This document shows, in pieces, positions 1 through 11,744 of a stretch of DNA of 18,338 nucleotides. The notes under the pieces are model-generated. The model searched no databases and was not told the origin of the DNA. It worked only from the letters and a program-made list of their open reading frames with translations. The position numbers were made by a program, and so were the translations under genes. The stretch is from NCBI GenBank assembly GCA_013204195.1, contig JABMOJ010000116.1, positions 1-18,338 of the forward strand, written 5' to 3'. The DNA comes from SAR86 cluster bacterium (GTDB lineage: Bacteria; Pseudomonadota; Gammaproteobacteria; Pseudomonadales; Azotimanducaceae). The first letter of the stretch is position 1. Each line of letters opens with the position of its first letter.

Positions 1-2288
<2,288 letters not shown>

Positions 2289-2310
2289 GTTAGCTTCCAT
2301 CTCTGCCGGG

Positions 2311-2874
2311 TTAACGCGCTGATGATGGGCCGGCGTTGATTCTGGCCTTAGCGAACGCAGCGAGATCTGAATAAACGGGGATAGCCAGTGCTCGTTGGTT
2401 CATAACGGCACGGGTGGCCTCACCATTACCGGTGAGCACGAGTACGGGTTCGCAATCGCCAGCGATCGCAGCATCAATATCTTTGACTGAGTCGCCGACA
2501 AACGTCAGCGACGCAATCGGGCGCGAGTGATATTGCCGAATTTGTTGCAGCATGCCAGGACGAGGCTTACGGCATTCGCATTCTGCGTCGGGATGATGAG
2601 GGCAATAAAAGACTCGCTCAATCTGCCCGCCAGCCTCGTTGACCAGCCGATGCAATTTAGCGTGCATGGCTTCCAAATCTGCCAATGAAAACCTTTTGCG
2701 TGCCAGCCCAGCTTGGTTGGTGGCTACATAGATCTTGTGTCCTGTCCGGTATAAGCTCGCAATTGCCGCGATACTACCAGGCAGCGGTATCCATTCCTCG
2801 GCTGACTTAATATAGTCAGGGGAGTCGATGTTAATGACGCCGTCTCTATCCAAAACAATAATCGAGTCAGCCAT
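2311..2874 (-). CDS. gmhB: D-glycero-D-manno-heptose 1,7-bisphosphate 7-phosphatase
   Basis: GmhB is a cytoplasmic HAD-superfamily phosphatase. It removes the 7-phosphate from heptose 1,7-bisphosphate on the way to ADP-heptose for the LPS inner core. The 187-residue protein (E. coli 191) has the DxD nucleophile motif at Asp9/Asp11 (LDRDGVIN) and TNQ at 52-54. Its zinc loop has Cys91, His93, Cys99 and Cys101 (CPHHP then CECRKP), which separates GmhB from the histidinol-phosphatase relatives less well than enzymology would. The HAD acid GDS is at 127-129. The ATG has an AGG-type ribosome site 9 nt upstream. The gene is last in the glyQ-glyS-gmhB strand group, 74 bp after glyS, the same arrangement as in Pseudomonas. 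The isomerase, kinase and other heptose genes are not in this window. Confidence 0.93.
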   Translation of the reverse strand: MADSIIVLDRDGVINIDSPDYIKSAEEWIPLPGSIAAIASLYRTGHKIYVATNQAGLARKRFSLADLEAMHAKLHRLVNEAGGQIERVFYCPHHPDAECECRKPRPGMLQQIRQYHSRPIASLTFVGDSVKDIDAAIAGDCEPVLVLTGNGEATRAVMNQRALAIPVYSDLAAFAKARINAGPSSAR

Positions 2875-2915
2875 GGCTCAGATCCTCGGCTACCAGCGTT
2901 GTCTCATTGCAACCT

Positions 2916-2932
2916 GGGCTGTTGCGCAGCCC
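2916..2932. other. Stem-loop in the glyS-gmhB spacer
   Basis: A perfect 6-bp GC-rich stem (GGGCTG/CAGCCC) closes a 5-nt loop and lies in the 74-bp gap between the glyS stop and the gmhB start. One more T-A pair can form if one G bulges. No run of T follows on the minus strand, so this is not a standard intrinsic terminator. It could protect the glyQS mRNA 3' end or tune gmhB expression. Its function is inferred only. Confidence 0.4.
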
Positions 2933-2948
2933 CATATTACTCGAGTTG

Positions 2949-5015
2949 TTATTGAAGCAATGAAAAGTCAGCGATATCCAGGAACAAAAACCGCATTTTC
3001 TGTAGCGTTGCTAGGCGGTTTGATCTTACCGCAGGCTCATCTGCCATCACCATGACCTCATCGAAGTAGGCATCGATTGTGCTTTGCAGCCCTGCAAGCG
3101 TGAGGCACTTGGCTTCATAGTCTTGATCAGCGCCATTTTGCTGGGTCTGCATGGCCTTTTCAGCAGCGCCAAGCGCCGCGAATAACGCGATTTCAGCGGG
3201 TGCCTGGAACAGCTTGGTATCGATGGCTGCGTCGATGGTGCCTGCTTTCTTCAAGATATTAGCGACCCGCTTGTTGGCCGCGATAAGATGTTCGGCCTGA
3301 GGCTGGGTGCGAAAATCTTGAATGGATCGCACTCTTCTGTCGCAGTCCGCCAGGTTAGTGATGACCTGGTGACTGAATCGCACCGCATTGAAGGTATCTC
3401 CAGGAATGCCTTGATCCTGGTACCAGGTCCCCAGGCGATCCAATAGGTAGTCATACACCGCTGTCGTGGAAAACTCAGGACTGTGCTGACCAGCTGCTAC
3501 CGCCAAGGTCTCTCTTATGTCGAGCTTGAGCTCCGCCTGGATGCAGATACGAATAACCCCGAGGGTCTGACGGCGCAACGCAAATGGATCTTTGGATCCC
3601 GTCGGTGGCTGGTTGATACCAAACAGGCCGGTCAGGGTGTCGAGTTTGTCTGCGATCGCGACAGCTTGTCCCGCCGCACTGGTGGGTAATTCACCGCCGG
3701 AAAAACTCGGTAGATAATGCTCCTTAATGGCCAATACCACGGCGGTGGGTTCGCCGTCGTGTTCGGCGTAATAGCCGCCCATCAGACCCTGTAGTTCAGG
3801 AAACTCGCCAACCATGGCAGAGACCAAGTCAGCCTTGCACAATAAGCCGGCGCGTTGCGCCAAAGAGGCGTCCGCACCGGTTTGCTGGGCGATAAACCCG
3901 GCAATATGGGCAATGCGTTTGGCTTTATCTAGATAGGTACCGAGCTTAGCCTGGAACACCACGTTGCTCAGACGCTCGAGATTACTCTCCAGTGTGGTTT
4001 GCTGATCACGTCGATAAAAGAACGCGGCATCAGCCAGGCGTGGAGAAATGACCCGTTCGTTACCTTTGATAACCGCGTTGGGATCTTTACTCTCGATATT
4101 CGCAATCGTCACAAAACGAGGCAGGAGTTTGCCCTGCAGATCCACCAGGTGGAAATAGCGTTGGTGCGATTTCATGGCTGAGATTAGAGCCTCTTCCGGC
4201 ACGCTCAAAAAGGCCGCGTCGAACTTGCCGCTGAGCGCGACAGGCCACTCGACTAGAGACGTAACTTCATCCAGCAATTCAGGATCGATAATAACACGGG
4301 CATTTTCAATCGCCTCAACCTTGGCAAGCTGTTGGCTAATGACGGTTTTTCTTTCCTCAAAATCAACTATGACATAGTTGTCTTTGAGAACCTTAACATA
4401 ATCGTTAGATGACTTAATGTTGATCAAGCCGTTGCTCATGAAGCGGTGGCCAACAGTGGTTCTTCCCGATTCACAATTGAGTATTTGAGTGGGCAATACT
4501 TCTTCACCATAGAGCAGAATCAACGAGTGCACTGGTCTGACAAACTCAACTCGACTTGCACCCCAATGCATTTTTCTATCGATAGGCAGGGTGCTGAGAC
4601 TCTTCAAGATGATTTGGCTAATCAGTTCGCGGACATTGCCGCCAGATTTGTGTTGTTGGTAAACCAGCCAAGTGCCTTTTGGTGTCTCTTGATTCTCCAA
4701 TAGATCAGCATTGTCTAAACCGCAAGAGCGTAAAAAACCGGTCAAGGCTTTAGAGGGTTTTCCATCGCTATCATAGGCTGCCTGTAGTGCCGGACCGCGC
4801 CGCTCAATAGATTGGTTAGGCTGTTGTTCCGTCAAGTCTCTAACGATAAAGGCGAGGCGCCTTGGGGTCGCGTAACCTGTGACTGATGTGTAAGCCAGCT
4901 GCGATTTAGTCAGCTCTGCCTTGATATTAGTAACAAGAGACTTGATTAACAGGCTCAGAGACTTTGGTGGAAGTTCCTCTGTCTGTAGTTCGAATAAGAG
5001 ATCGTTAACTACCAC
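2949..5015 (-). CDS. glyS: Glycyl-tRNA synthetase beta subunit
   Basis: GlyS is the large subunit of the bacterial alpha2beta2 glycyl-tRNA synthetase. It carries the tRNA-binding parts, while GlyQ carries the aminoacylation site. The 688 residues match the 689 of E. coli end to end. Recognisable landmarks are [10 protein letters not shown] near the N-terminus, [19 protein letters not shown] at ~72-90, GHRFM at ~189, NIESKDP at ~306, the HD-like block [17 protein letters not shown] at 394-410, KDPFALRR and the C-terminal ending DIADFSLLQ. The start is GTG (5013-5015), which overlaps the end of glyQ by 11 nt. A near-perfect AGGAGG sits 6 nt upstream inside glyQ, which fixes this start. Expression is therefore probably coupled to glyQ. 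Confidence 0.97.
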   Translation of the reverse strand: MVVNDLLFELQTEELPPKSLSLLIKSLVTNIKAELTKSQLAYTSVTGYATPRRLAFIVRDLTEQQPNQSIERRGPALQAAYDSDGKPSKALTGFLRSCGLDNADLLENQETPKGTWLVYQQHKSGGNVRELISQIILKSLSTLPIDRKMHWGASRVEFVRPVHSLILLYGEEVLPTQILNCESGRTTVGHRFMSNGLINIKSSNDYVKVLKDNYVIVDFEERKTVISQQLAKVEAIENARVIIDPELLDEVTSLVEWPVALSGKFDAAFLSVPEEALISAMKSHQRYFHLVDLQGKLLPRFVTIANIESKDPNAVIKGNERVISPRLADAAFFYRRDQQTTLESNLERLSNVVFQAKLGTYLDKAKRIAHIAGFIAQQTGADASLAQRAGLLCKADLVSAMVGEFPELQGLMGGYYAEHDGEPTAVVLAIKEHYLPSFSGGELPTSAAGQAVAIADKLDTLTGLFGINQPPTGSKDPFALRRQTLGVIRICIQAELKLDIRETLAVAAGQHSPEFSTTAVYDYLLDRLGTWYQDQGIPGDTFNAVRFSHQVITNLADCDRRVRSIQDFRTQPQAEHLIAANKRVANILKKAGTIDAAIDTKLFQAPAEIALFAALGAAEKAMQTQQNGADQDYEAKCLTLAGLQSTIDAYFDEVMVMADEPAVRSNRLATLQKMRFLFLDIADFSLLQ

Positions 5016-5937
5016 TGCTAACCTCCTGGAGAAATGTTTGCTTGGTCGCGTCGTCAGCCAGCGGGAAATCGAGGGCTTTCCTTGAATCGAAATAGGCTTG
5101 GGCGACCCCTCGAGACAGGGCTCTGACGCGTAAGATAAATCGCTGTCGCTCCGTTACTGAAACAGCCTGCCGAGCATCAAGGAGGTTGAATGCATGGGAT
5201 GCTTTCATTACAAATTCGTAGGCGGCCAATGGCAAAGACGCGGCCAATAACCGAGTCGTTTCTGCTTCGCAGAAATCAAACTGAGCAAATAACGCCTTGA
5301 CGTCCGCGTAATCAAAATTATAGGCAGACATTTCAACTTCATATTGGTGGAAGACATCAGCATAGGTGACCGTCGCTGTCTCAGATTTGCTCCAGATCAG
5401 TTGTTGAAAATCTTCTACGCCTTGCAGGTAAAGTGCGAGGCGCTCTAGCCCATAGGTAATTTCGCCGGTGACGGGATAGCACTCGAGTCCACCCACTTGT
5501 TGAAAATAGGTGAATTGAGTAATCTCCATACCATCCATCCAGACTTCCCAGCCGAGACCCCAGGCGCCTAGCGTCGGCGACTCCCAGTTGTCTTCAACGA
5601 ACCGAATGTCGTGCACCAAGGGATCGATGCCCAAGTGACGCAGCGAGTCTAGATACAAGGCTTGGATATTCTCCGGCGATGGTTTGAGCATGACCTGAAA
5701 TTGGTAATAATATTGATAACGATTGGGATTTTCGCCGTATCGACCATCTGTGGGACGTCGACAAGGCTGAACATAGGCCGCTTTCCAGTTCTCTGGACCT
5801 ATCGCTCGTAAAAAAGTGGCTGGATGAAAGGTCCCCGCACCGACCTCCATATCGTAGGGCTGCATCAATACACAGCCTTGATCTGCCCAATAGCGCTGCA
5901 GCGTCAAAATCATGTCCTGGAAAGTAGCTACGCTCAT
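5005..5937 (-). CDS. glyQ: Glycyl-tRNA synthetase alpha subunit
   Basis: GlyQ is the class II catalytic subunit that activates glycine with ATP and, with GlyS, charges tRNA-Gly. The 310-residue protein (E. coli 303) opens with the family's [18 protein letters not shown]. It contains [21 protein letters not shown] at ~25-45, [13 protein letters not shown] at 61-73 and the glycine/ATP pocket stretch with [19 protein letters not shown]. These are all hallmark blocks of the heterotetrameric GlyRS alpha subunit. The ATG has a modest AGGG ribosome site 7 nt upstream. The gene is first in the minus-strand unit glyQ-glyS-gmhB and diverges from tag. No T-box or other riboswitch is visible in its ~30-nt leader. 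Confidence 0.98.
   Translation of the reverse strand: MSVATFQDMILTLQRYWADQGCVLMQPYDMEVGAGTFHPATFLRAIGPENWKAAYVQPCRRPTDGRYGENPNRYQYYYQFQVMLKPSPENIQALYLDSLRHLGIDPLVHDIRFVEDNWESPTLGAWGLGWEVWMDGMEITQFTYFQQVGGLECYPVTGEITYGLERLALYLQGVEDFQQLIWSKSETATVTYADVFHQYEVEMSAYNFDYADVKALFAQFDFCEAETTRLLAASLPLAAYEFVMKASHAFNLLDARQAVSVTERQRFILRVRALSRGVAQAYFDSRKALDFPLADDATKQTFLQEVSSGS
5022..5027 (-). promoter_or_regulatory. Strong Shine-Dalgarno for glyS inside glyQ
   Basis: The minus strand reads AGGAGG followed by TTAGCA and then the GTG start of glyS. This near-perfect anti-SD match lies in the last codons of glyQ. It is the best ribosome site in the window and compensates for the GTG start. It is consistent with keeping the two subunits in balanced supply. 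Confidence 0.75.
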
Positions 5938-5966
5938 GTATCTGCCCTAACGTCAAAATGGGCCCC

Positions 5967-5972
5967 AGTATA
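5967..5972 (-). promoter_or_regulatory. Candidate sigma70 -10 box for glyQ-glyS-gmhB
   Basis: The minus strand reads TATACT, a 5/6 match to the -10 consensus, about 30 nt upstream of the glyQ ATG in the divergent spacer. No good -35 hexamer stands at 16-18 nt, so this rests on the -10 and the location alone. Confidence 0.4.
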
Positions 5973-6032
5973 CCGAACGAGTGGGCGTCATGGCCATTGG
6001 CGTGGGCGAATGTTCGTGACGATAAAGTACGG

Positions 6033-6038
6033 TAGAAT
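6033..6038 (+). promoter_or_regulatory. Candidate -10 box for tag
   Basis: TAGAAT (5/6 to TATAAT) lies in the glyQ-tag divergent spacer, about 36 nt before the upstream tag start and 75 nt before the preferred one. The -35 region is poor (a TTCG-type sequence at a short spacing). The call is weak and based on position and one hexamer. Confidence 0.3.
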
Positions 6039-6065
6039 GGCAGTTGATGGTGGGGTGGTGTCACC

Positions 6066-6107
6066 GGAGGCTTGATGTCAGCATTGGATCTGCAAAACCC
6101 GGAGGGG
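6066..6107 (+). promoter_or_regulatory. Two successive Shine-Dalgarno sites at the tag start
   Basis: GGAGG at 6066-6070 precedes an ATG at 6075 by 4 nt. GGAGGGG at 6101-6107 precedes an in-frame ATG at 6114, with 8 nt from the GGAGG core. The second site has the better spacing and gives the length expected for Tag. The first would add 13 residues (MSALDLQNPEGLS). Confidence 0.6.
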
Positions 6108-6113
6108 CTATCG

Positions 6114-6701
6114 ATGGCAACAGATGATTTGGTTCGGTGTGATTGGTGTCAAGGTGACGCACTCTATCGACATTATCATGACAAGGTCTGGGGTTATCCA
6201 GAGTTTGACGACCGAGTTCTGTTCGAATTTTTGTTGCTGGAAGGCGCTCAGGCTGGACTTAGCTGGATCACCATTCTGCGTAAACAAGAGAACTATCGTC
6301 TGGCTTTAGACGGATTTGATCCAGAACTGATTGCTCGTTACGGTGACCAAAAGAAAGCCGAGTTGCTCAGCAATGCCGGCATCGTGCGAAATCGCCTGAA
6401 AATTGATAGTTGCGTCACGAATGCCCGCAGCTATCTGGCCATTTTAGAGTCTGGCCGTCAGTTTAAGGATTATCTTTGGGATTGCGTGGATGGCCGACCG
6501 ATCCAAAATCATTTCGTCTCGATCGCTGATGTACCGGCTCATACCGTCGTGTCAGATGCGTTGAGTAAGCGTTTAAAGGCTGATGGTTTTAAATTTGTCG
6601 GCACCACGATCTGCTATGCGCTGATGCAGGCGACCGGCATGGTGAATGACCATCTAGTGTCCTGCCACCGCCATCGCGAATGCGCAGTTGCCTGTCCATG
6701 A
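6114..6701 (+). CDS. tag: 3-methyladenine DNA glycosylase I
   Basis: Tag is a helix-hairpin-helix glycosylase that excises N3-methyladenine from DNA in base excision repair. The chosen ATG gives 195 residues (E. coli 187). The zinc-snap ligands are all present: Cys9 and His22 (13 apart, as Cys4 and His17 in E. coli) at the N-terminus, and the His and Cys of NDHLVSC near the C-terminus. The substrate pocket motif LLEGAQAGLSWITILRKQENY and the late FKFVGTTICYALMQATG block are typical. An in-frame upstream ATG at 6075 with its own GGAGG would give 208 residues; the residues it adds have no family match that I recognise. The stop overlaps the next gene's ATG as ATGA. In E. coli Tag is constitutive, and no Ada-type control is visible here. 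Confidence 0.95.
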   Translation: MATDDLVRCDWCQGDALYRHYHDKVWGYPEFDDRVLFEFLLLEGAQAGLSWITILRKQENYRLALDGFDPELIARYGDQKKAELLSNAGIVRNRLKIDSCVTNARSYLAILESGRQFKDYLWDCVDGRPIQNHFVSIADVPAHTVVSDALSKRLKADGFKFVGTTICYALMQATGMVNDHLVSCHRHRECAVACP

Positions 6702-7609
6702 GCATTGAGATCCCTGAAGGTCCACCGCCCAATCCAATCGCTGTCATGCTGGTGCGGCTGCTGTTGTTTGGTTTAGCTAGTCTACCCCTGGGACTGAGCC
6801 AGTGGCTCGGTCGGCGCCTGGGTCACAGCCTGGTCTGGTTTAAGACCCGTGCAGCGAAGGTGACAGCGATAAATCTTCGAGCCTGCGGTATGTTTTCCGC
6901 TGAAGTGAAGCCGGACCATCTTGTTAAATCCAGCCTGCAACACATGGGGCAGACGATCATGGAGACGCCGGCTATTTGGCTCGGGTCGCGGCGTAGAATC
7001 GACCGGTGGATCAATAAAGTCGAAGGCGAATCCCTTCTAGATGAGGCCTTAGCGCTGAGGAAAGGCGTTGTTGTCCTGTTGCCCCACTTTGGTAATTGGG
7101 AGCTGCTCAATGTTTTTTTCGCGCGTCGGCAGCCTATGACGGCCTTGTATCAGCCCCCGGAGAAGGCCTATCTGCGGCCGGTCATGGCCGCCGTACGAAA
7201 GAACTTTGGGAATGAAATGGTGCCGACTAACCGTGCTGGTGTCGCGCAATTGTATCGGCGCTTACAAGAAGGTCGCGTCGTCACCATATTGCCAGATCAG
7301 GTGCCGAGCAGCGGTGAGTTCGTGCCGTTTTTTGGTCGGCCAGCGTTCACTGACCGACTGCTGAGCCGTTTGATCCGAAAAACCGGAGCCAGGGTTGTCA
7401 CTTGCGTAGTTATTCGTGAACCTGCCGGGCAAGGTTTTACGATTCGATTCGGGCTTCCTGATGCCCAGGTGTACGCGGATGATCCCCTGCAATCCATGCT
7501 GGGCGTCAATAAGAGCATTGAACAATGTGTGCGGATCGATCCCGACCAATACCAGTGGGAGTACAAGCGCTTCCGCCGCTACCCCGAAGGCAGCGTGCCA
7601 CTCTACTGA
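6698..7609 (+). CDS. lpxL: LpxL/HtrB-family lipid A late acyltransferase
   Basis: This is a lysophospholipid-acyltransferase-superfamily enzyme. Members transfer lauroyl, myristoyl or hydroxylauroyl chains from acyl-ACP to Kdo2-lipid IV-A at the inner face of the inner membrane. The 303-residue protein has one hydrophobic N-terminal segment (~15-35). The HX4E catalytic motif is PHFGNWE with His130 and Glu135, close to E. coli LpxL His132/Glu137. LPDQVPSSGEFVPFFG at ~198-213 is the second conserved block. The ATG at 6698 overlaps the tag stop by 4 nt. An in-frame ATG at 6680 lies inside tag and is less likely. The position after tag is that of the HtrB-type gene (PA0011) in Pseudomonas. Chain length and position specificity (LpxL, LpxM or LpxP type) cannot be read from sequence. 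Confidence 0.88.
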   Translation: MSIEIPEGPPPNPIAVMLVRLLLFGLASLPLGLSQWLGRRLGHSLVWFKTRAAKVTAINLRACGMFSAEVKPDHLVKSSLQHMGQTIMETPAIWLGSRRRIDRWINKVEGESLLDEALALRKGVVVLLPHFGNWELLNVFFARRQPMTALYQPPEKAYLRPVMAAVRKNFGNEMVPTNRAGVAQLYRRLQEGRVVTILPDQVPSSGEFVPFFGRPAFTDRLLSRLIRKTGARVVTCVVIREPAGQGFTIRFGLPDAQVYADDPLQSMLGVNKSIEQCVRIDPDQYQWEYKRFRRYPEGSVPLY

Positions 7610-7647
7610 GTCATGGGATACCGTGAATTATTCAGGTCGCCTAGACG

Positions 7648-9096
7648 CTATTTGCGCCAGAACATGGGAGTAAACAGCACCAGCAACGTAAAAATTTCGA
7701 GGCGACCGAGCATCATGGAAAAGCACAGGATGAGCTTCGCCGTATCGCTGATATCACCATAATGATATGCGACGCTGCCAAGGCCTGGCCCAAGATTATT
7801 AATGGTCGCACCAACCGCGGAAAACGCGCTACTGAAATCCAGGCCGCAGGCCATCATGGCCAGTAGCATAAACAAGAAAACCACCACGTAGATGGAGAAG
7901 AACCCCCAAACAGATTCAATAACCCCCGCAGAGACCGGTCGGCGATTGAGTTTGATGGGGAAGATCGCATTGGGATGAATCAAGCGATGAATCTCACGAA
8001 TGCCCTGCTTGCAGATCAGCATGACCCGCATGACTTTCATGCCGCCGCCGGTAGATCCGGCACACGCGCCGGTAAATGCGCCCAAAAATACTAGATACGG
8101 CAGCATGTTTGGCCAGGTACTGAAATCCGCAGTCGCGAAGCCGGTGGTTGTGAAAATGGAGACTACTTCAAAAGCGGCAAACCGAAATGCGGTAGGCACC
8201 TCGTAGGTACCGAATGACACGAGACCAGCAGTCACGATAACCGTGCCAATGATCAGCAACAACAGGTAGAAGAGGACCTCATCGTCGCGAAGGTAGTGCA
8301 ATACGGTACGTTCCTTCCAGCCAAAAAAATGCAGCCCGAAATTGATACCCGCAAGGGCCATAAAAAAGATCGCGACCATCTCGATCGCCACAGAGTCGAA
8401 GTACCCGATGCTCGCATCGTGGGTTGAAAAACCGCCGATAGCGATAGTAGAAAAACTGTGACAGATCGCATCGAACAAGGACATGCCCGCGATCCAGTAA
8501 GCGGCGGCACAGGCTACGGTGAGACCAATATAAATAGACCACAGAGCGACCGCCGTTTGTTTGATTCTCGGGGTGAGCTTGCTGTCCTTTAAAGGTCCGG
8601 GTGTTTCAGCCCGATAGAGCTGCATTCCACCAATGCCGAGCATCGGGAGTATGGCTACAGCGAGAACGATGATACCCATACCGCCGAGCCACTGTAGTTG
8701 TTGGCGATAAAACAGAATCGAGGCGGGTAAATCATCGATACCGGTAATGACGGTTGCGCCAGTGGTGGTGAGCCCGGAAAAGGATTCGAACAGTGCGTCT
8801 GCCCAGCTTAGGTTGATACCACTTTCTTGGACCATGGGAATCGCGCCAAAGCATCCCAGCGCCATATAAAATAAAAATGTGATAAGAAAGCCGTCCTTGG
8901 TCCGCATTTCCTGTTGGTGTTTTCGAAACAGGCCGAACAAGACCGCACCCGCGGAAAACGTCAAGACGAAGGTATCGATAAAGATAATGCTGACGCCGTC
9001 GGCAAATAACCATGAAACCAGAATTGGCGGCAGCATGGTCAAGCTGAAGATCATCAGGAGGCTACCGAGTATTCTGAAGGCAATCTGAATATGCAT
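7648..9096 (-). CDS. trkH: Trk potassium uptake channel subunit TrkH
   Basis: TrkH is the inner-membrane pore of the Trk potassium uptake system, gated by the TrkA ring. The 482 residues (E. coli 483) contain many hydrophobic segments arranged as four membrane-pore-membrane repeats. The four filter loops are visible: TTTGA at 110-114, IAIGGF at 218-223, TTTGF at 316-320 and NNLGPG at 433-438. The conserved GSTGGGMK (347-354) lies in the segment thought to form the intramembrane gate, and GRLEIFTLL ends the protein. The ATG lies 9 nt after the trkA stop with only a poor Shine-Dalgarno, so translation may depend on trkA. The gene is last in the def-fmt-rsmB-trkA-trkH strand group. It converges on the acyltransferase with a 38-bp spacer and no visible terminator. 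Confidence 0.97.
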   Translation of the reverse strand: MHIQIAFRILGSLLMIFSLTMLPPILVSWLFADGVSIIFIDTFVLTFSAGAVLFGLFRKHQQEMRTKDGFLITFLFYMALGCFGAIPMVQESGINLSWADALFESFSGLTTTGATVITGIDDLPASILFYRQQLQWLGGMGIIVLAVAILPMLGIGGMQLYRAETPGPLKDSKLTPRIKQTAVALWSIYIGLTVACAAAYWIAGMSLFDAICHSFSTIAIGGFSTHDASIGYFDSVAIEMVAIFFMALAGINFGLHFFGWKERTVLHYLRDDEVLFYLLLLIIGTVIVTAGLVSFGTYEVPTAFRFAAFEVVSIFTTTGFATADFSTWPNMLPYLVFLGAFTGACAGSTGGGMKVMRVMLICKQGIREIHRLIHPNAIFPIKLNRRPVSAGVIESVWGFFSIYVVVFLFMLLAMMACGLDFSSAFSAVGATINNLGPGLGSVAYHYGDISDTAKLILCFSMMLGRLEIFTLLVLFTPMFWRK

Positions 9097-9105
9097 GGGT
9101 TACCG

Positions 9106-10476
9106 TCAGAAAAAAGTGAAGGGTGCCTGAAACAGCTTTTCGACCTCGCGGATCCGGCTCTTGTCGACCAGAAACAGGATGACATGATCATCAGGCTCAA
9201 CGACGACATCATCATGGGCGATGATGACGTCGCGACCTCTGACGATGGCGCCGATATTGGCGCCCGGTGGCAAATCGATTTCCTCGATTTTTCTACCCAC
9301 GACCTTTGAGCTTCTGCGATCGCCGTGGGCGATAGCTTCAATCGCCTCGGCGGCACCTCGACGCAGAGAGTGAACCTTGACCACGTCACCACGACGGATG
9401 TGAGTGAGAATACTACCAAGGGTCGCTTGTTGTGGAGAAATCGCGATATCGATAGTGCTTCCCTCGATCAAGTCAACGTAAGCGGGGTTATTGATCAACG
9501 CGATCACCTTGCGGGCGCCTAGGCTTTTCGCCAACATCGCGGACATGATGTTGGCCTCGTCATCGTTAGTCACAGCGCAAAACACATCGGTTTCTTCTAT
9601 GTTTTCTTCCAGCAGAAGCTCTCTGTCGGAGGCATCCCCAGCCAGAACGATGGCCCTGTCCAGAGACTCTGACAACTCGTAGCAACGTTGGCGACTGCGC
9701 TCTATGACCCGGACACCGTAACGATGCTCGAGCGCTCGAGCCAGCCCAAGGCCGATATGCCCGCCACCGGCAATAATCAGGCGGCGGTTGGGTCGTTCGG
9801 TTCGGCGCATTTCACTCATGACCGCTTGGATATCACCGGCGGCGGCAATAAAAAACACTTCGTCGTCAGCCTCGATCACGGTGTTGCCCTGAGGAATAAT
9901 CGGCCGATTCTTGCGAAAGATCGCCGCGACGCGAGTATCAACGGTGGGCATGTGCTGACGTAGGTAACGCAACTCCTGATCTATCAAGGGGCCACCATAA
10001 TGGGCTTTGATACCCACAAGCTGGACCTGGCCGTCAGCGAAATCCATCACCTGAAGCGCGCCAGGGTTGTCGATCAGACGGCAAATATCATGAGTCACAA
10101 TTTGTTCTGGATTGACCAGAAAGTCGACTGGCATGGCTTCATTACGAAAAATGCCATATTCAAGATACGTGGTTGAGCGAATACGCGCGATTTTTGTCGG
10201 TGTATGAAAGACAGAATAGGCGACCTGACAAGCCACCATATTCACTTCATCGCTATTAGTTACGGCAATGAGCATGTCGGCATCTTCGGCGCCGGCTTGG
10301 CGCAGTACGTCTGGATGAGACCCCATGCCACGAACTGTTCGAATATCAAAGCGATCCTGCAACGCTCTCAAGCGATCAGCATCATGGTCAACGACGGTAA
10401 TATCACTGGCTTCTTTTGTGAGATTTTGGGCAAGGTTGCCACCAACTTCGCCGGCACCGAGAATGATGATTTTCAT
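9106..10476 (-). CDS. trkA: Trk potassium uptake regulatory subunit TrkA
   Basis: TrkA is the cytoplasmic nucleotide-binding subunit that forms a ring on TrkH and opens or closes the channel with ATP/ADP and NAD(H). The 456 residues (E. coli 458) contain two tandem RCK modules. The first Rossmann motif is GAGEVG at 7-12, with acidic Asp30 closing its second strand. The second motif is GGGHIG at 237-242 (an AGGGHIG core), with VIERSRQR after it. TrkA_C-like segments follow each. The reading frame is open for another 32 codons upstream, but the ATG at 10474-10476 begins directly with the MKIIILGAG strand. It also overlaps the rsmB stop as ATGA, and an AAGG lies ~10 nt upstream. The upstream extension is therefore rejected. 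Confidence 0.97.
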   Translation of the reverse strand: MKIIILGAGEVGGNLAQNLTKEASDITVVDHDADRLRALQDRFDIRTVRGMGSHPDVLRQAGAEDADMLIAVTNSDEVNMVACQVAYSVFHTPTKIARIRSTTYLEYGIFRNEAMPVDFLVNPEQIVTHDICRLIDNPGALQVMDFADGQVQLVGIKAHYGGPLIDQELRYLRQHMPTVDTRVAAIFRKNRPIIPQGNTVIEADDEVFFIAAAGDIQAVMSEMRRTERPNRRLIIAGGGHIGLGLARALEHRYGVRVIERSRQRCYELSESLDRAIVLAGDASDRELLLEENIEETDVFCAVTNDDEANIMSAMLAKSLGARKVIALINNPAYVDLIEGSTIDIAISPQQATLGSILTHIRRGDVVKVHSLRRGAAEAIEAIAHGDRRSSKVVGRKIEEIDLPPGANIGAIVRGRDVIIAHDDVVVEPDDHVILFLVDKSRIREVEKLFQAPFTFF

Positions 10477-11744
10477 GGCTGTATGGCCTTGGCGATTCTC
10501 GAATAGTAAAACCCATCGTGCCCGAGCAAATCGGGCAGTAGTTGCCTTCCATACGCCTGGTCTTGGCCCCATTCGGCGTCAATAGGCATCAAGACTGCGT
10601 CAGTAGTCGCATTACAAAATTGTCGCATGACATCTTCATTTTCAGTGGGCAATATCGAGCAAGTTGAATAGACCAAAATGCCGCCAGGGGCTAGCATTGC
10701 CCAAGCGGCGTTGAGTAGCTCAAGCTGCGTAGTCGCCAGCTTATCAATATCTGAATTTCTGCGCAGCAACTTAATATCTGGGTGGCGCCTGATGATCCCG
10801 GTTGCGGAACAGGGTGCATCCAACAGGATTCGATGAAAAAGCGCCGCAGGGACAAAATCCCGCAAATCACTGGCGATACAGTCTGCTTTGAGACCCAGGC
10901 GTTCCAAGTTCTCGGCAACACTGACCAATCGGTGCTCCTCAAGATCCAGGGCCGTTAGCGCGATGTCGGGAAACGACTCTAAAATATGGCTGGTTTTTCC
11001 GCCTGGCGCGGCACAAGCGTCGAGCACTCGCATACCCGCGGCAGGGGCTAGCAGTTCGGCTGCCAGTTGCGACGCTTCGTCCTGAACGCTGGCATAGCCA
11101 TGCTCGAATTCCGGTAGCAGGTTCACGCTGATGGGCGCATCGAGATAGATGGCTGAGGGGGCGTGGGTCGCGAGACGCGCGCTGATGTTGCTGACCGTCA
11201 GAAGTTCCAGATAGGCCGGGGTGGTGAGTCGCTGTTGATTGACTCTCAGGGTCATCGGCGGCCGTGCGTTATTGGCGGCAATGATGGCCTCCTGCTGATC
11301 TGGCCAGGCTGTCTTGATCCGCTTGAGAAGCCACTCTGGATGGTTAGATTGGGCCTGTACGTCACCCGCGATGCTGGTTTCAATGTCAGCCTGATTGCGC
11401 AAATAGTTGCGCAGCACGCCGTTCACCAGGCCTTTAGCCCAAGGGAGCTTCAAGCCTTTAGTGGCATTCACGGTGGCATTGACGCTGGCGTGCGCAGGTC
11501 GATTGAGGTTGTTGACGCTATATAGGCCGGCTAACAGGAGCAGATGCACGTTAATGTTCTTGCCGGTCAACGGCTTCTTCAACAGTTGGCCGAGGAGGGC
11601 GTTGAGATGATAGTAGTCTCGAATCACGCCATAGCTGATTTGTTTACTCAGTGGCGAATCACCACTATTGAACTGGCTATCCATGGACTTGCCATCATTG
11701 ATGACAGCGCTGAGGACTCTAACGGCGGATTGGTATTCTTGCAT
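10473..11744 (-). CDS. rsmB: 16S rRNA (cytosine-967-C5)-methyltransferase
   Basis: RsmB (Sun/Fmu) methylates C967 of 16S rRNA using S-adenosylmethionine. The 423-residue protein (E. coli 429) has an N-terminal NusB-like helical RNA-binding domain (~1-135), then NHPEWLLKR and the Rossmann methyltransferase domain. The SAM motif is [12 protein letters not shown] at 242-253. Motif IV has PCSATG with Cys312, and motif VI has STCS with Cys362, the catalytic Cys. The 50-residue gap between the two Cys equals that of E. coli Cys325/Cys375. The start was chosen at 11742-11744, where TGATG couples it to the fmt stop with a 1-nt overlap. The frame stays open 74 codons further upstream, but those codons lie inside fmt and have no family match. 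The stop overlaps trkA as ATGA. Confidence 0.96.
   Translation of the reverse strand: MQEYQSAVRVLSAVINDGKSMDSQFNSGDSPLSKQISYGVIRDYYHLNALLGQLLKKPLTGKNINVHLLLLAGLYSVNNLNRPAHASVNATVNATKGLKLPWAKGLVNGVLRNYLRNQADIETSIAGDVQAQSNHPEWLLKRIKTAWPDQQEAIIAANNARPPMTLRVNQQRLTTPAYLELLTVSNISARLATHAPSAIYLDAPISVNLLPEFEHGYASVQDEASQLAAELLAPAAGMRVLDACAAPGGKTSHILESFPDIALTALDLEEHRLVSVAENLERLGLKADCIASDLRDFVPAALFHRILLDAPCSATGIIRRHPDIKLLRRNSDIDKLATTQLELLNAAWAMLAPGGILVYSTCSILPTENEDVMRQFCNATTDAVLMPIDAEWGQDQAYGRQLLPDLLGHDGFYYSRIAKAIQP

Noticed and set aside
5594..6064. A 156-codon open frame on the minus strand in another frame of glyQ, reaching into the divergent spacer
   Set aside because: It overlaps the strongly supported glyQ, has a low-complexity Ser/Arg/His-rich composition and matches no family I recognise.
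10477..10572. 32-codon N-terminal extension of trkA
   Set aside because: It overlaps the end of rsmB, and the Rossmann strand starts exactly at the inner ATG, which forms ATGA with the rsmB stop.
11163..11525. 120-codon open frame antisense to rsmB
   Set aside because: It is one of many shadow frames caused by codon use in well-supported genes; it has no ribosome site or known domain.
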